A stretch of DNA of 64,000 nt from Rachicladosporium sp. CCFEE 5018 (taxonomy: Eukaryota > Ascomycota > Dothideomycetes > Cladosporiales > Cladosporiaceae), in contig KZ111173.1 of the NCBI GenBank assembly GCA_002077045.2, positions 124,001-188,000 of the forward strand, given 5' to 3'. Below, in pieces: positions 38,224-48,366 of this stretch; positions within the stretch are counted from its first letter, which is position 1, and every line of letters starts with the position of its first letter. The notes beneath the pieces were generated by a model that saw only the letters and a list, made by a program, of their open reading frames with translations, searched no databases and had not been told where the DNA came from. The translations under genes were made by a program, and so were the position numbers.

Positions 38224-40368
38224 ATGCCCCGAGTCCCCTTCGTTGGCCGACTCTCGCTGCGGGACTACGTCGCCCTGATCACCTCCTTCGCCCTGCTAGC
38301 CCTCGAAGTCATCATCCGGACTATCACTCTCCTACTCCCTGGACCCATCGTCCGCTGGTTCTACCGAGCTAGTCGCAATGCCTTCAACAGACTCTCCTCG
38401 CCCGCTTCGCGACATAGTCGCAACAGGAAGAAGGCCGTCTCGAGTCCCATAGCCCAGGCAAACGACTTCTTGGATCTCTGCGACCTGTATGGGTATACTG
38501 CCGAGGAGCACATCGTACAGACTGGAGATGGGTACTTGCTTGGAGTGCACAGGCTGGGCTACAAGCGAGGGGAGGAGGACCAGAAAATCAATGCTGGGCC
38601 GGGGAGTGTGCAGAAGAAGGTCGTCTACCTGCATCATGGCTTGATGATGAACTCTGAAGTCTGGGTCTGCCTCACCGAGCGAGAGCGCTGCCTACCCTTC
38701 ATGTTGGTCGAACAAGGCTTCGACGTCTGGCTAGGCAACAATCGCGGAAACAAATACAGCAAGAAGTCACTCCATACAACCCCAGACAAGATCGCTTTCT
38801 GGAGCTTCAGCATGGACCAATTCGCCTTCCACGACATCCCAGACACCATAGACTACGTCCTCAGCACCACTAAACAGCCAAGTCTAAGCTACATCGGCTT
38901 CAGCCAAGGCACCGCTCAAGCCTTTGCAACGCTGTCCATCCACCCGATGCTGAATGAGAAAGTTGACGTCTTCGTCGCGCTTGCTCCGGCTATGGCTCCA
39001 CCGGGACTGGCCGGCGGTATCGTCGCCTCTCTCGTCAAGTCGTCGCCTGAGATCCTCTACCTCGCTTTCGGACGACGTGCAATCTTTGGCTCAGCAACGA
39101 TGTGGCAAGCCTTGCTGTATCCAGCGATATTCACCTGGTTTATCGACAAGAGTCTCAGCTTCTTGTTCGGCTGGCATACCAACAACATCACTGCGCATCA
39201 GAAGATGGCTGCCTATCCTCACTTGTACTCTTTCAGCAGCGTCAAGACAGTCGTGCACTGGTTCCAGATCATCCGACACGGCACATTCCAGATGTTCGAC
39301 GATGAGGGCTCGAGTCCGTTGGCGGTAGGGAAGGGGAGTAAGTACTACAAAATCGCCAAGTTCCCGACGCGGAACATCAAGACGCCTATCGTGCTTGTGT
39401 ACGGAGGGAGCGACAGCCTGGTTGACATCGAGCTCATGCTCCGCGAGCTACCGCGACACACAGTCGCGAAGTGCATCAAGAAGTACGAGCATCTCGATCT
39501 CCTCTGGGCACATGACGTGGCCGAGCTAGTCTTCCCGCATGTACTGGAAGCGTTGCAGACGTACGCCATGCCAGCTGGAGGGCCGCAAAAGAGCTGGAAA
39601 GCCATCGACTGCGCCATCAACGACAGAGAAAGTCTCGGCGCGAACGGCAGCTCAACACTCGAGGGCTCCAGCTCAGATCGCAGCCTCCGTCTCATCACAC
39701 AAGACCAACGACTCCGTCAAGCCTACGATTGGGGCCTTGATAGCTCGACACCGGATGAACAGCTCGATGAGAGTGAAGGCGATGAAAAAGCAGATGACGG
39801 ACCGGAGCGTTTCGCTCTCTCGCCCACGCCCAAAGCGCCTTCTCTACTAGCTGCTCTGCAGACCCCGGAAAGGAACCATGTACGTAACTCCTCCGCCCTG
39901 GACGCACACACCGCTGAAACTACACGCCGCAGGATCACATCGCCACGGCAACTACACCCTGAGACGCTCCTTACTATGCCATTACGGCGTTCGTCGATAC
40001 CAACTCGCTCCTCGAATACCCAACAACCCACTCCCCAGTCCTCAAACTCACGCCCACAGACTCCAGTGAGATCGTCACATCGAAGAATAGGCTCTCTCCC
40101 GGTCTCCTACATCCCCTCGATCGCGTCTCCGACATCACCAGTCACTGCACAAGCGAAGAGCGAGGCTACCGTGAGAGGTGCGCCGAGGCCGACAAGACCG
40201 GAGGGATGGTGGAGCTCGACTAGTGAGTCCACTGCAGAAAGCTCTCCCACCAGGACGAAGGCTGAGGCGGTAGAGACGTCGCTGTGGGAGGGTAGGGACG
40301 CGGGGTTGGTGGAGGACGGTGACGGGAGGAGAAGGAAGGGTATTGGAGACCGGGGAGGAGGTGGATGA
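38224..40368 (+). CDS. Steryl ester hydrolase-like lipase (TGL1/YEH-type), allele B
   Basis: 714 residues in a single exon. An N-terminal hydrophobic segment (ALITSFALLALEVIIRTITLLL) suggests a membrane or lipid-droplet anchor. Then comes the acid-lipase lid domain (FLDLCDLYGYTAEEHIVQTGDGYLL) and the alpha/beta-hydrolase core: the oxyanion region VYLHHGLMMNSEVW, the nucleophile elbow GFSQG, the Asp in VYGGSDSLVD and the His in YEHLDLLWAHD. Yeast Tgl1, Yeh1 and Yeh2 with this layout hydrolyse sterol esters. The C-terminal 250 or so residues are polar, Ser/Pro/Thr-rich and likely disordered, a possible phosphoregulatory tail. About ten residues differ from allele C, most in that tail. Confidence 0.88.
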   Translation: MPRVPFVGRLSLRDYVALITSFALLALEVIIRTITLLLPGPIVRWFYRASRNAFNRLSSPASRHSRNRKKAVSSPIAQANDFLDLCDLYGYTAEEHIVQTGDGYLLGVHRLGYKRGEEDQKINAGPGSVQKKVVYLHHGLMMNSEVWVCLTERERCLPFMLVEQGFDVWLGNNRGNKYSKKSLHTTPDKIAFWSFSMDQFAFHDIPDTIDYVLSTTKQPSLSYIGFSQGTAQAFATLSIHPMLNEKVDVFVALAPAMAPPGLAGGIVASLVKSSPEILYLAFGRRAIFGSATMWQALLYPAIFTWFIDKSLSFLFGWHTNNITAHQKMAAYPHLYSFSSVKTVVHWFQIIRHGTFQMFDDEGSSPLAVGKGSKYYKIAKFPTRNIKTPIVLVYGGSDSLVDIELMLRELPRHTVAKCIKKYEHLDLLWAHDVAELVFPHVLEALQTYAMPAGGPQKSWKAIDCAINDRESLGANGSSTLEGSSSDRSLRLITQDQRLRQAYDWGLDSSTPDEQLDESEGDEKADDGPERFALSPTPKAPSLLAALQTPERNHVRNSSALDAHTAETTRRRITSPRQLHPETLLTMPLRRSSIPTRSSNTQQPTPQSSNSRPQTPVRSSHRRIGSLPVSYIPSIASPTSPVTAQAKSEATVRGAPRPTRPEGWWSSTSESTAESSPTRTKAEAVETSLWEGRDAGLVEDGDGRRRKGIGDRGGGG

Positions 40369-41033
40369 TGCCGTAGATTGGAGGGCAACTTTAGCACGTT
40401 GTACAGAGCAGTATTCCGACTCCGTCCTCGACTATATCCCCAGCTCGATCTGTGCTCGTCCGCGCCTCCAACCGCTTGTTCGCTGCCGCACATCATCAGC
40501 CTTGGCGCTAGCTTCAGGAAACGAGCGATCCTCTTCGGCGACCAAACCCTATCCTTGATCCTTGATACTGACTCGTAACGTCAGCTCCTATCACCATAAA
40601 AAGGCCACTGCGTCATCGCTCACCGTAGACCATCTCGAAGATCAGGCAGGACACACTGCTGGCCCTTGCTACTGATCTGCGCCCACGCTATTGACAGCTT
40701 GAGTCTCTCCACGGCTGTACAACACTACTCTTCTCGGTACCGTGTCCGAGCTTATGACAAAGCCGTGTCTTCGAACGAGCGGCACGAGGGCGAAGTCGCG
40801 TGCCGATCGCGTAAGTTCTGGCTACATGGCGGTATGACGATCTGTCGGCGGCGTGTCTGCAGGCCGTAGACTCTGCAACGGATTATTTGCACTCTAGTAC
40901 AGGCTCGCTGCCGCGGGGATGTCGGTTTGGGTAGCTTGCTGGAGCCGCCCTGTGTGATAATTCACTCACTCAAGACTTGGCATTGCTCGAAAGCGTTAGC
41001 TTTGCGAGAGGCTGCAGTTGAAGATCTCATCGC
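40369..41033. other. Intergenic, convergent lipase and SGNH esterase 3' flanks, copy B
   Basis: About 665 bases without a supportable gene; it aligns with 53525-54177 of copy C with several small indels. Confidence 0.4.
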
Positions 41034-41840
41034 TCAAGGCTCCGGCACCCAGCCTCTCGCAACTACGTCCTGGATACCCGTGAACCACAGATCCGCCATC
41101 TTCGCGTAGCCTTCTGGACTCGGATGCGCGAAGTCCACGAGATCCGCCGCGGTAATGGGACCGTGGGACATATCCACCAGCGCAATCCGTCGGCCGAAGT
41201 AAGCGCGCTGGGCGACAACATCTACAGAGCACCTCACATTAGTCGTACCCACACCCTACAGTTCATGGAACTCACAGCTGATCCTCTCATTAATAGCATC
41301 AACATTCCTCTGCGTCTCCAGCCCCTCAGCGAATTCCGCTGGATCGACCGGAATAATCCTCGCCACTAGCACCGCCGCCCGAGGCCAAAACTCCGTCACG
41401 AGATCAATCAGCTTCTCTACCCCCCCTATGCCGGCAACGGGCTCCGGCTCATGCGCATAAGCAGCCAATGCCGCGTCATTCACCCCCGCGTGCAACAAGA
41501 CGAGATTCGGATCCACACTATCATGCATTTCTGTCGCCGCCTGAGCGATCACGGTCGACGTCGCCCCACCGTGGCCTTCATGGTGCGGTTGGCTGAAGTT
41601 GCCTGAGACGTATGAGCCTAGGAATGTGGTGTGCGTGTGGGCGGTTGTGAGGAGGTCGTAGAGGGGTTTGCGGTAGCCGTTGCCGGAGGGGTCTTTCCAG
41701 CCGAGAGTTATGCTGTCGCCTAGGGGGAGGATGGCGAGGGCTTTGCCGTTCAGCGAGGTTGCGCGGAAGAAAGGTGGGGAGGGGGAGGGAGCGGATAGGA
41801 CGGAGAGCGCGAGGCTCAGGAACACTAGGAAAGAGCGCAT
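41034..41840 (-). CDS. Secreted SGNH/GDSL-type esterase (CE3-like), allele B
   Basis: Minus-strand exons 41276-41840 and 41034-41221 give 250 residues. A signal peptide (MRSFLVFLSLALSVLSA) leads an SGNH hydrolase. Block I is LPLGDSITLGW with the catalytic Ser. Block II Gly is in GSYVSGNF or the following GHGG, block III Asn is in LLHAGVNDAA, and block V is VDFAHPSPEGY, with Asp and His four residues apart. The layout is like fungal carbohydrate esterase family 3 and related secreted esterases, which remove acetyl groups from polysaccharides; the substrate is not shown. The frame is open far upstream of the chosen ATG, but the signal peptide fixes the start. Confidence 0.87.
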
Positions 41841-42953
41841 GGCATGCTGTGGCGAGGACGAAGAGGATGTACAAGGAAAGCTGAAGTGAGTAGGGGAGAG
41901 GGACGGGGACAAAGTGAAGTGCTCACGATATTGCGGGACTGCCGCTTGGGTTCGCAACGGCGTACCGCGAATGTGTGTACATACTTTTGTGGCTGACCGT
42001 TTCTCGAGATCGTCGTGCCTCGGTGTTTTTCGGAGGGTGTGTACTCGCCTATGCACCGGTCCTACAAGGCAGCAAGTGCCATGTGCTTATGATAGATCAT
42101 TCTGGCGCACCAGCGCAGTATCTTCACTTGAAGACCGTGGTCGTTGCCGCGCTTTCTGCGTCCTGTCAGCATGCAAAGGGGCAGTGGCGTGACTTGTGAA
42201 CCATCGCCGGGCCCTGTCGAGAAAAGGACCCAGCAGAAGAGCCTGTCTTAGAGGGTCTGGCAGTGAGATCCAAGATCGTCTGCCATATGCGAGTCCAAGG
42301 AGAGGTTCCAGTTGTGGCTTTCGGATACGTTCTGTCAGATCGTGACCCGAAAAAGGTCGAGAGGACTTGGACAAGTTCGGACGACTACAGGCCGAGCCGT
42401 GCTACGCGTGCATAAGCTTTGCTATTAGCATCACCACGACCTGCCGCTAGCAGGGGATCCCAGTATGAGAGTCCTTCCACTGTATGTTTTCGGCATGCAT
42501 CATATGGGGTACATGTATGTGATGGCAAAGCATCAGAAAGTGGATAGCCTTATTGTGACCGGATAGAGCAGCCGACATACCTCTTCGGACCTGAACGCAG
42601 TCTTGAGACATCTATAGCTCTGGAGCTCCTGCATGGACTGGGCAGGCATCCGAATGACAACAGAAGCGGGCCACTCGCGAAGTCGACACGATTATCACCG
42701 GTAGTGTATACCACATTGCGATCCCTAAGCGCAGTCAGTGCCACCTAAGAGAGCTCCTAGATGGCATAGCACTCTCGTCGACAGCGTAGGTATTGATACA
42801 CTATCGCGGCGTTGCACATATCAGCATTCTCCATCACGAGGAGTCAATGAGAGGTCCGCGTCTTCCGCCATCCACGTTGCGAAGAATTGTCTCGCAGCAC
42901 TATCGACTTGGCACAGCTGAGCGTCGACGAGACCAACTGATGTGTCCCGCACA
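41841..42953. other. Divergent intergenic, SGNH esterase and Rieske-DUF455 genes, copy B
   Basis: About 1.1 kb. Several short frames are present in both copies but change at amino-acid level between them, as expected of non-coding DNA. Copies diverge most around 42020-42180. It contains both promoters. Confidence 0.45.
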
Positions 42954-44306
42954 ATGACTTCGATCGTAAGTCTCGGCCACCACGCCTCTCTGGCTCACAC
43001 TCGCTACATCATCTCCCTCTCTTCCGGCTCCCAGATAATTCTCTTCCGCCTTCCGACTCTGGGCTCAACGGGATCTACCATCGCTGACACAAGCATCTCC
43101 ACATCAGGATGGACCTACTATGCCATGGAGTCAGAATGTCCCCACGCCGGTGGCCCCATGGCAGACTCGCACGTCGATCTCGAGGACTCTGGCTACGTGG
43201 CGAGCTGTCCTTGGCATGCATATGACTTTGATCTACGTACGGGCGAGTCCAGCTTTGGTGTGAAGGCATGTGTTTTCCCCGTGGTAATCATCGATGACTT
43301 GATCAGCGTGGAGGTGCCTGGATGTGGTGTGACGCTCGTAGGCATGGAAGGCGTTAGTGAGGTTGTCGAGTTCAAGCACGATGGCACAGTCAAGGACACT
43401 GCCAAGAGAATGGAGCTTGGGGACGATGCGACTATGTGCGAATGGTGTGTTCACATTCTGAACACATCAGATCCGGAGAAGAAGATCGAGCTTACCACCC
43501 AACTATTCTCGACATTCGCCACGAGAGAGCAGACCTCCAATGCTATGCCAATAGGCGCTGGTACTGTCATACCTCCAGACGAGCCCCCTCGAGAAGCCTT
43601 ACAAGCCGTGAAGCCATGGGAGATGCCTAACCCTGGCCGAGGCGGTACGCTAAAGTCTCGTATCACAATGCTGCACGCGCTGGCGAATGTAGAACAATGG
43701 GCCATTGATCTCGCTTTGGACATCTGCGTTCGCTTCGCTGCTTTCCGCGTCTCCCCACCCACGGGCAGTGGCGACGAGCCGCAGCCACTACCGCGCACCT
43801 TCTTCTATGACTGGCTAAGGGTAGCGAACGATGAGGCCAAACACTTCAGCCTCCTCCGTGCCCGGCTCGAAGCTATGGGATCTCACTTCGGGGCACTCCC
43901 AGTCCATCAAGGGCTATGGGAGTCCGCTCGCTTAACCTCGGAAGACTTGCGAGCACGCATCAGCATCATCGCCCTCGTCCACGAAGCGCGAGGCCTTGAC
44001 ATCAATCCTCTCACGATAGCCAAGTTTCGCACTGCGAAAGACCTGGACAGTGTAGGTGTTCTAGAGATCATCCACCGAGATGAGGTCACGCACGTCACGA
44101 CTGGGCATCGGTGGCTGAGTTGGATCTGCGAGCAAGAGGGCACGCAGCCCGTGGAGGTGTTCAGAGGGTATGTGATGAAGTACTTCCGGGGAGCTGTGAA
44201 GGGACCGTTCAACGCTGAGGCTAGGGCTGAGGCTGGTATGGATGCTTGTTACTACACTGATCTGGCTGGGGGACCGGCGAGAGGACATGTGGTCGCGGGC
44301 GGTTGA
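42954..44306 (+). CDS. Rieske [2Fe-2S] domain fused to DUF455 ferritin-like domain, allele B
   Basis: 450 residues from the ATG at 42954 (MTSIVSLGHH). The N-terminal 115 or so residues form a Rieske-type domain: ligands Cys and His in ECPHAGGP, and Cys and His in CPWHAYDF, with a GVKACVFPVVI strand after. From about residue 150 the protein matches the DUF455 ferritin-like family (related to the MiaE-type diiron fold): NVEQWAIDLALD, DEAKHFSLL, VHEARGLD and RDEVTHVTTGHRW give an E, ExxH, E, ExxH set, a complete diiron site. A Rieske cluster feeding electrons to a diiron centre suggests an oxygenase or oxidase. Substrate and pathway are unknown. It is intact in both haplotypes with about a dozen substitutions, none at ligand positions. 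Confidence 0.87.
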   Translation: MTSIVSLGHHASLAHTRYIISLSSGSQIILFRLPTLGSTGSTIADTSISTSGWTYYAMESECPHAGGPMADSHVDLEDSGYVASCPWHAYDFDLRTGESSFGVKACVFPVVIIDDLISVEVPGCGVTLVGMEGVSEVVEFKHDGTVKDTAKRMELGDDATMCEWCVHILNTSDPEKKIELTTQLFSTFATREQTSNAMPIGAGTVIPPDEPPREALQAVKPWEMPNPGRGGTLKSRITMLHALANVEQWAIDLALDICVRFAAFRVSPPTGSGDEPQPLPRTFFYDWLRVANDEAKHFSLLRARLEAMGSHFGALPVHQGLWESARLTSEDLRARISIIALVHEARGLDINPLTIAKFRTAKDLDSVGVLEIIHRDEVTHVTTGHRWLSWICEQEGTQPVEVFRGYVMKYFRGAVKGPFNAEARAEAGMDACYYTDLAGGPARGHVVAGG

Positions 44307-44853
44307 GCTATTTCTGCTTCCGACAATGAACACCTCGTCTTGGCCAGTAGATGACAGGACTTGCTCTCGACAAAGTGTGGTACGGTAGCTTCTCACCTCC
44401 GGCGCACTTTACAGAAGCACACGATCGCTACAGGCTGTATAGGAGAGCAATGCGCCAACGACTTCAGACGACTACCAGCGTTCGGACTTCACAGAGTCAC
44501 CATCGTCTCCAAGGAAGATGTCTTGCTGGCGGACATATATCAACATAATCGAAACCGCTGCTTCTCCCATGGTGCAGCGCTTGATCTCAAGAGCAGTCTC
44601 CTGATCGGCGCCTGCCCTAGCCACCTCATCAGAGTAGTCAAGGAGCGGAATCTGGGCTGACAGCTGGCCGTCGTCGATGTGATACATAGAGAGCCGTTGG
44701 TGCGTCGCGACATCTCTGTCGATGCTCGAGCGACAGCCACAGATCTGAAATTGCATACTGCACAAGCGACACCATGTTCCGTCACCGCAGGTTTCGAGCA
44801 GTAGTCAGAAGACGTAGACGGACGATCCGTTGTTGGAAGACGAACTCATAGAT
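44307..44853. other. Intergenic between Rieske-DUF455 gene and HET remnant, copy B
   Basis: About 550 bases. A continuing HET core would be expected here on the minus strand but none is recognisable, only short frames. Confidence 0.4.
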
Positions 44854-45525
44854 CTATGGGCCAATTTGCTCACTACCACGAACGAGATAGACAGTACCTT
44901 CATACCTCGCGACACCACGACATCGAGTCGGAAGCACAGTGGAAAGTGCAGCTACGCCACACTTTGCATGCCCGCTGATGCACTTGTCGAGCCACGTCTT
45001 TGCAAGCCCCAAGCATCCATCGTCCTGCGCACTGGCCGCCCGTACACGGCCGAAGAAGTGGACGCGATCACTCGGCATCTCGTCTGGCAGCGCACATACT
45101 TCGAAGTACGCAAGCGTGCGACCTCGACGCTTGTCGGTCGGCGAGTACTGCGCGGCGATCGCGAGTGGCGCCCGAGTCCGCTCTGGCTCCCAATTGTCAA
45201 TGTCCACGTAGACAGGCTGAGCGCGCGGAGCCTCATGACGATCCTCATCAGTGAGCTCAGCACCGTTAATAAGCCGCAGGACTTGGTGCATAATGGCTGC
45301 ACACAGATCGCACTTGCTTGCGGAGTTTTCCAGGGCAAACAGGTTGTGCTTGGACCAGCGGTGCGAGCGGAATACGCCATCGCGCTTTTCACCCGGCTTA
45401 CGAACTTCTCCATAGTTCGGTGTTGCCCACTGCTCCGTTGCTCAGTGCTCCAGAGAGCCCTTTGGAGCATTTTCCGATGCAATGAAAAGGCTACGGATAT
45501 CGAATAATTCGCATCTTCCGCAAAG
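44854..45525 (-). pseudogene. HET-domain protein remnant, allele B (extra premature stop)
   Basis: The minus strand encodes the N-terminal segment typical of fungal heterokaryon-incompatibility proteins: LCGRCELFDIRSLF-like start, KCDLCAAIMHQVL, AKTWLDKCISGHAKC, then LPTRCRGV and VYLVRGSEQIGP. In intact proteins a YVALSHCWG-like HET core follows directly; here a stop comes right after QIGP at 44854-44856. No in-frame ATG precedes the segment. In addition, a 15-base insertion relative to allele C adds an in-frame TGA at 45442-45444. It is probably a dead remnant in both haplotypes, more decayed here. Confidence 0.7.
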
Positions 45526-45591
45526 TCTGGTGCGCTGTTGCAGGTCCCGTCGCCCTCACATGACGCACCAGAAATACATAGAATTCTGACC

Positions 45592-46254
45592 TCATTCGCT
45601 CTCCTCTTGCGGCTCGTCCTCTGCGCAGCTCACTATTCCCTCAAAGTGCCAATCTCCGTCGCTGCTCACCAAGCCCTCTCCCCACCCGATCGCCTCATCA
45701 ACAAAGTCACCCATGGTGATTCCCCCTTGCCTCTCGAACGCCGGCTTCTCGCTTCTCCGCCATCGCTTAATGTGGTGTAGTGCTTTGCACGGTGGCTGGC
45801 AGAGGTACATGCGCCTCCATGAGGCTGTCGGCTCGAGCACGGCAGCCACCGGGCCGGAAGGTAGAGAGGGAAATGAGATGCTCAGCGACCAGGCGTAGTA
45901 GTCTATCGTTGGAGAATGAGACTCCCGGGGATTCGAGATGGAAGGAATAGTACGTATGAGAACGTGTGAGGTCGCTGGAAGTACTCCAGGAAATGCCTTG
46001 AGTATCAAGCGGTTGTTCTCTGGCTTGCGACCAGGATGCGGCGTCAGTGTGTTTGCGAAGGGTGGTAGGAGTGGAGTGGTGTCTGCGAGGAGGAAGAGCG
46101 CCCGCTGGAGCTTCGGGCTCGAGGCGATGGTAGAGCGGAAGTGTGTATTCGTCCGCTGGGAAAGTAGTAGGTCCCTTTGTGAGAGGTTCAGAAGGATAAT
46201 CTCGAGAAGCTCAGGCAGCTGGAGCACTTGGTACATTGGCGTAGGCGCCGGCAT
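45592..46254 (-). CDS. F-box-like protein, allele B
   Basis: A 220-residue single exon starting MPAPTPMYQ. Residues 8-45 or so fit an F-box: VLQLPELLEIILLNLSQRDLLLSQRTNTHF. F-box proteins bind Skp1 and recruit substrates to SCF ubiquitin ligases. The rest (FPSLPSGPVAAVLEPTASWRRMYLCQPPCKAL, then an acidic C-terminus CAEDEPQEESE) matches the general form of small fungal F-box proteins with a fungal-specific C-terminal region; its target is unknown. Three residues differ from allele C. Confidence 0.8.
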   Translation of the reverse strand: MPAPTPMYQVLQLPELLEIILLNLSQRDLLLSQRTNTHFRSTIASSPKLQRALFLLADTTPLLPPFANTLTPHPGRKPENNRLILKAFPGVLPATSHVLIRTIPSISNPRESHSPTIDYYAWSLSISFPSLPSGPVAAVLEPTASWRRMYLCQPPCKALHHIKRWRRSEKPAFERQGGITMGDFVDEAIGWGEGLVSSDGDWHFEGIVSCAEDEPQEESE

Positions 46255-47292
46255 AACGAAGCTCGCCTGTCAACAGGGTGATCTCTTAGCAATAGCGCTG
46301 CTCCGGTGCTTGCCGATGTGTCCTCTGCGACCCTTGCTCTCCCAGAACCTCGTAATTGCTTGTGCTACTACCATCGAATTCGCAAATGTTCTCTCGCTGT
46401 CGCTGCAACGCTGAGAGAGCACCGTCTGTCACGCTGACCAGATAGCAAGCTACGTCTCTCGACAGCAATCTGTCCAAGACTCAAGGCACAGCGACGCGCT
46501 CGATAATTGCTTGTACAATGCGCCTATCCCATAGATATCCGCTGACTTTAGGGGCCTTGAAGATTGCAACTATGGCAGTGATGAGGGATTGAACAGAAAG
46601 CAATACCTACCGCAACATTCCTTTCTCACATGGCAACAACAAAGCATCCGTTCGACTCGTGACCATCAAAGGCGTTCCTTATCAGTAACTCAAAAGTGCA
46701 TGTGATCGTCTCGCGATATCCGGTAGTGCGATGCCATTGCGATCAGCAGCACCGAAGAGAGCTTGTCGGGAGAACTACGCGTGACGTGCATGAGGTCAAC
46801 GGTGGAGGGGTAGTTCCAATGGAGCGCGCGGAGCATGCTGCGGAAGGGCGGGTGGCCGTTGGAAAGGCTAACAACCAAGGCGACTACACGAATGGAAAAT
46901 AATCAGGTTCGTACGTGGTCAAAAAACAGGGAAGCATTGCTAAGGGAGAAGCTTATCGCTACAGGATGCAGGTAGATGTCCTCTACCGTATGGCCCTTTG
47001 AAATTGATACAGCCGTCCCATCTCGTTGCTTCATGGGTCATATCCTGCCTGACTCTCTACCTTATTGCGATCCAGAGCTGCCGCTATTGCGGCAAGTTGC
47101 GGACCTGTGGTAGCTCTCGCGACAGCGGCGCCCACACCGTGGGGGGCCGAACCTGCCAGCGACTCATGGGTCCCTCGGATCAGCTCAGCAGCCATGCTCT
47201 TTGCATCGACTCCGCTCCGGGAGCTCCTTCATTCTACTGCTCCCACAGTGTGGCGTCTGATCGTGACACGACATGCGAACGCGATGCTACAT
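46255..47292. other. Intergenic between F-box and DUF8032-like genes, copy B
   Basis: About 1 kb, nearly identical in copy C. Plus-strand frames here overlap the coding exon of the next gene in antisense or are short. Probably the F-box promoter and the 3' flank of the next gene. Confidence 0.45.
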
Positions 47293-47774
47293 TCAAGGCG
47301 ATCCGGGAGCTGACCTCGCCGTCTTGTTCCACTCGAGCCACTTTCGCTTTCCGGGCCTTGTCTCGAAATGCGGCGCGATGGTCGCGGGCTCCTGTCCACC
47401 AGAGATCATCGTACTTCTCATCTTATTGCGGTAGGCGTCCACTAAGTAGAGATATTAGTATGGACTCCTCATTCGAAAAGCCGTAGCCGACACTTACATG
47501 ACCTCTGCAAGAATAGCGTCCTTCCGTTGAACGTGCGCGCCTGACTCCAGCTCATGCGATACCCGAGCTCGTTCAACGCGACCTCCGTCTCCCTCCGACC
47601 CTTCGTCATTCTCGGAACAGGCAGCTTCGCCTCACTCCCGTCCATGATCGACACAGGCACGAGGGTCGTCCCAGGCTCGGCCTCAACGCCATCATCCTCA
47701 TCGTCCCACAAGCCTTTCGAAGGCGTGCCGGGAGGTGAGCGCATCTGTCGCGGAAAGTAAGAGCGAGGATACAC
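47293..47774 (-). CDS. DUF8032-like protein, allele B, truncated by gap
   Basis: Only the last exon (47293-47441) and part of the preceding one (47498-47774) are present before the N gap. They match exons 5 and 4 of the complete gene at 60423-63612. The break lies within the codons for YPRSYF. Confidence 0.8.
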
Positions 47775-47874
47775 NNNNNNNNNNNNNNNNNNNNNNNNNN
47801 NNNNNNNNNNNNNNNNNNNNNNNNNNNNNNNNNNNNNNNNNNNNNNNNNNNNNNNNNNNNNNNNNNNNNNNNNN
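47775..47874. other. Assembly gap, 100 N
   Basis: Exactly 100 unknown bases. The left flank is inside the DUF8032-like gene and the right flank is inside exon 1 of the copper transporter, so the join is between two overlapping contigs rather than adjacent ones. Confidence 0.99.
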
Positions 47875-48366
47875 GCATCTTCCTGGTCCTCCTCGCAGTC
47901 CTAAGTCGACTCCTGATCGCATACCGACACGTGCTGGAATCGAAATGGCACAACAAGGCCGTGAAGCGGCGGTACATCAAGGTCGCTGCTACGACAGAGG
48001 TGGACAGGGAGAGGCAGCCGAGTCTGTCTGCGAGCGAGAAGAGTGAGGCGGCTGTGTTGACTGTGAGAGGGATGGATGAGACGGTCAGGGTCGTGCGGTC
48101 CCCGGCGCAGTCGGGAGTTACCATCCAGCCATGGAGGTTTTCGGTGGATTTGCCAAGGGCGTGCGTGTTTACGGTGCAGGCTGGTGTTGGGTACTTGCTG
48201 TGAGTGTGGCGTTCGTCTTCAATGTGTAGATGCATACTGACCTGAACACAGCATGTTGGCTGTTATGACGCTCAATGTCGGATACTTCCTCTCAGTGCTG
48301 GCCGGTCTATTCGTGGGCGAGCTTGCTGTTGGCCGTTATGCGCAGGCTGATGACGGGCATCACTGA
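47875..48366 (+). CDS. Ctr copper transporter, allele C, 5' truncated by gap
   Basis: Exon 1 from CIFLVLLAVL (47875-48199) and exon 2 (48252-48366). It has the same motifs as allele B (MLAVM, GYFLSVLAG) and ends GRYAQADDGHH. Overlapped with piece A at 31708-32053, the two would rebuild one complete gene. Confidence 0.9.

Larger units (their letters stand above)
32154..47774. repeat. Block B: alternative-haplotype copy of the Ctr-to-DUF8032 interval
   Basis: This 15.6 kb block repeats, in the same order and orientation, the interval 47875-60904. It starts inside Ctr exon 1 and stops inside the DUF8032-like gene, with N gaps at both ends. Proteins of the two copies are roughly 97-99 percent identical, and intergenic sequence also aligns. 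It carries one extra segment (about 34057-36957) holding a CAX-like gene. It is best explained as a haplotig scaffolded in tandem; a real duplication is less likely. Confidence 0.85.

Noticed and set aside
42550..42744. 64-codon minus-strand frame conserved in position in both copies
   Set aside because: The alleles differ at many residues relative to their base differences, as expected for non-coding DNA.
46998..47486. 162-codon plus-strand frame also present in copy C (60128-60616)
   Set aside because: The two copies are alleles, so presence in both is not evidence of selection. It runs antisense through exon 5 of the DUF8032-like gene.
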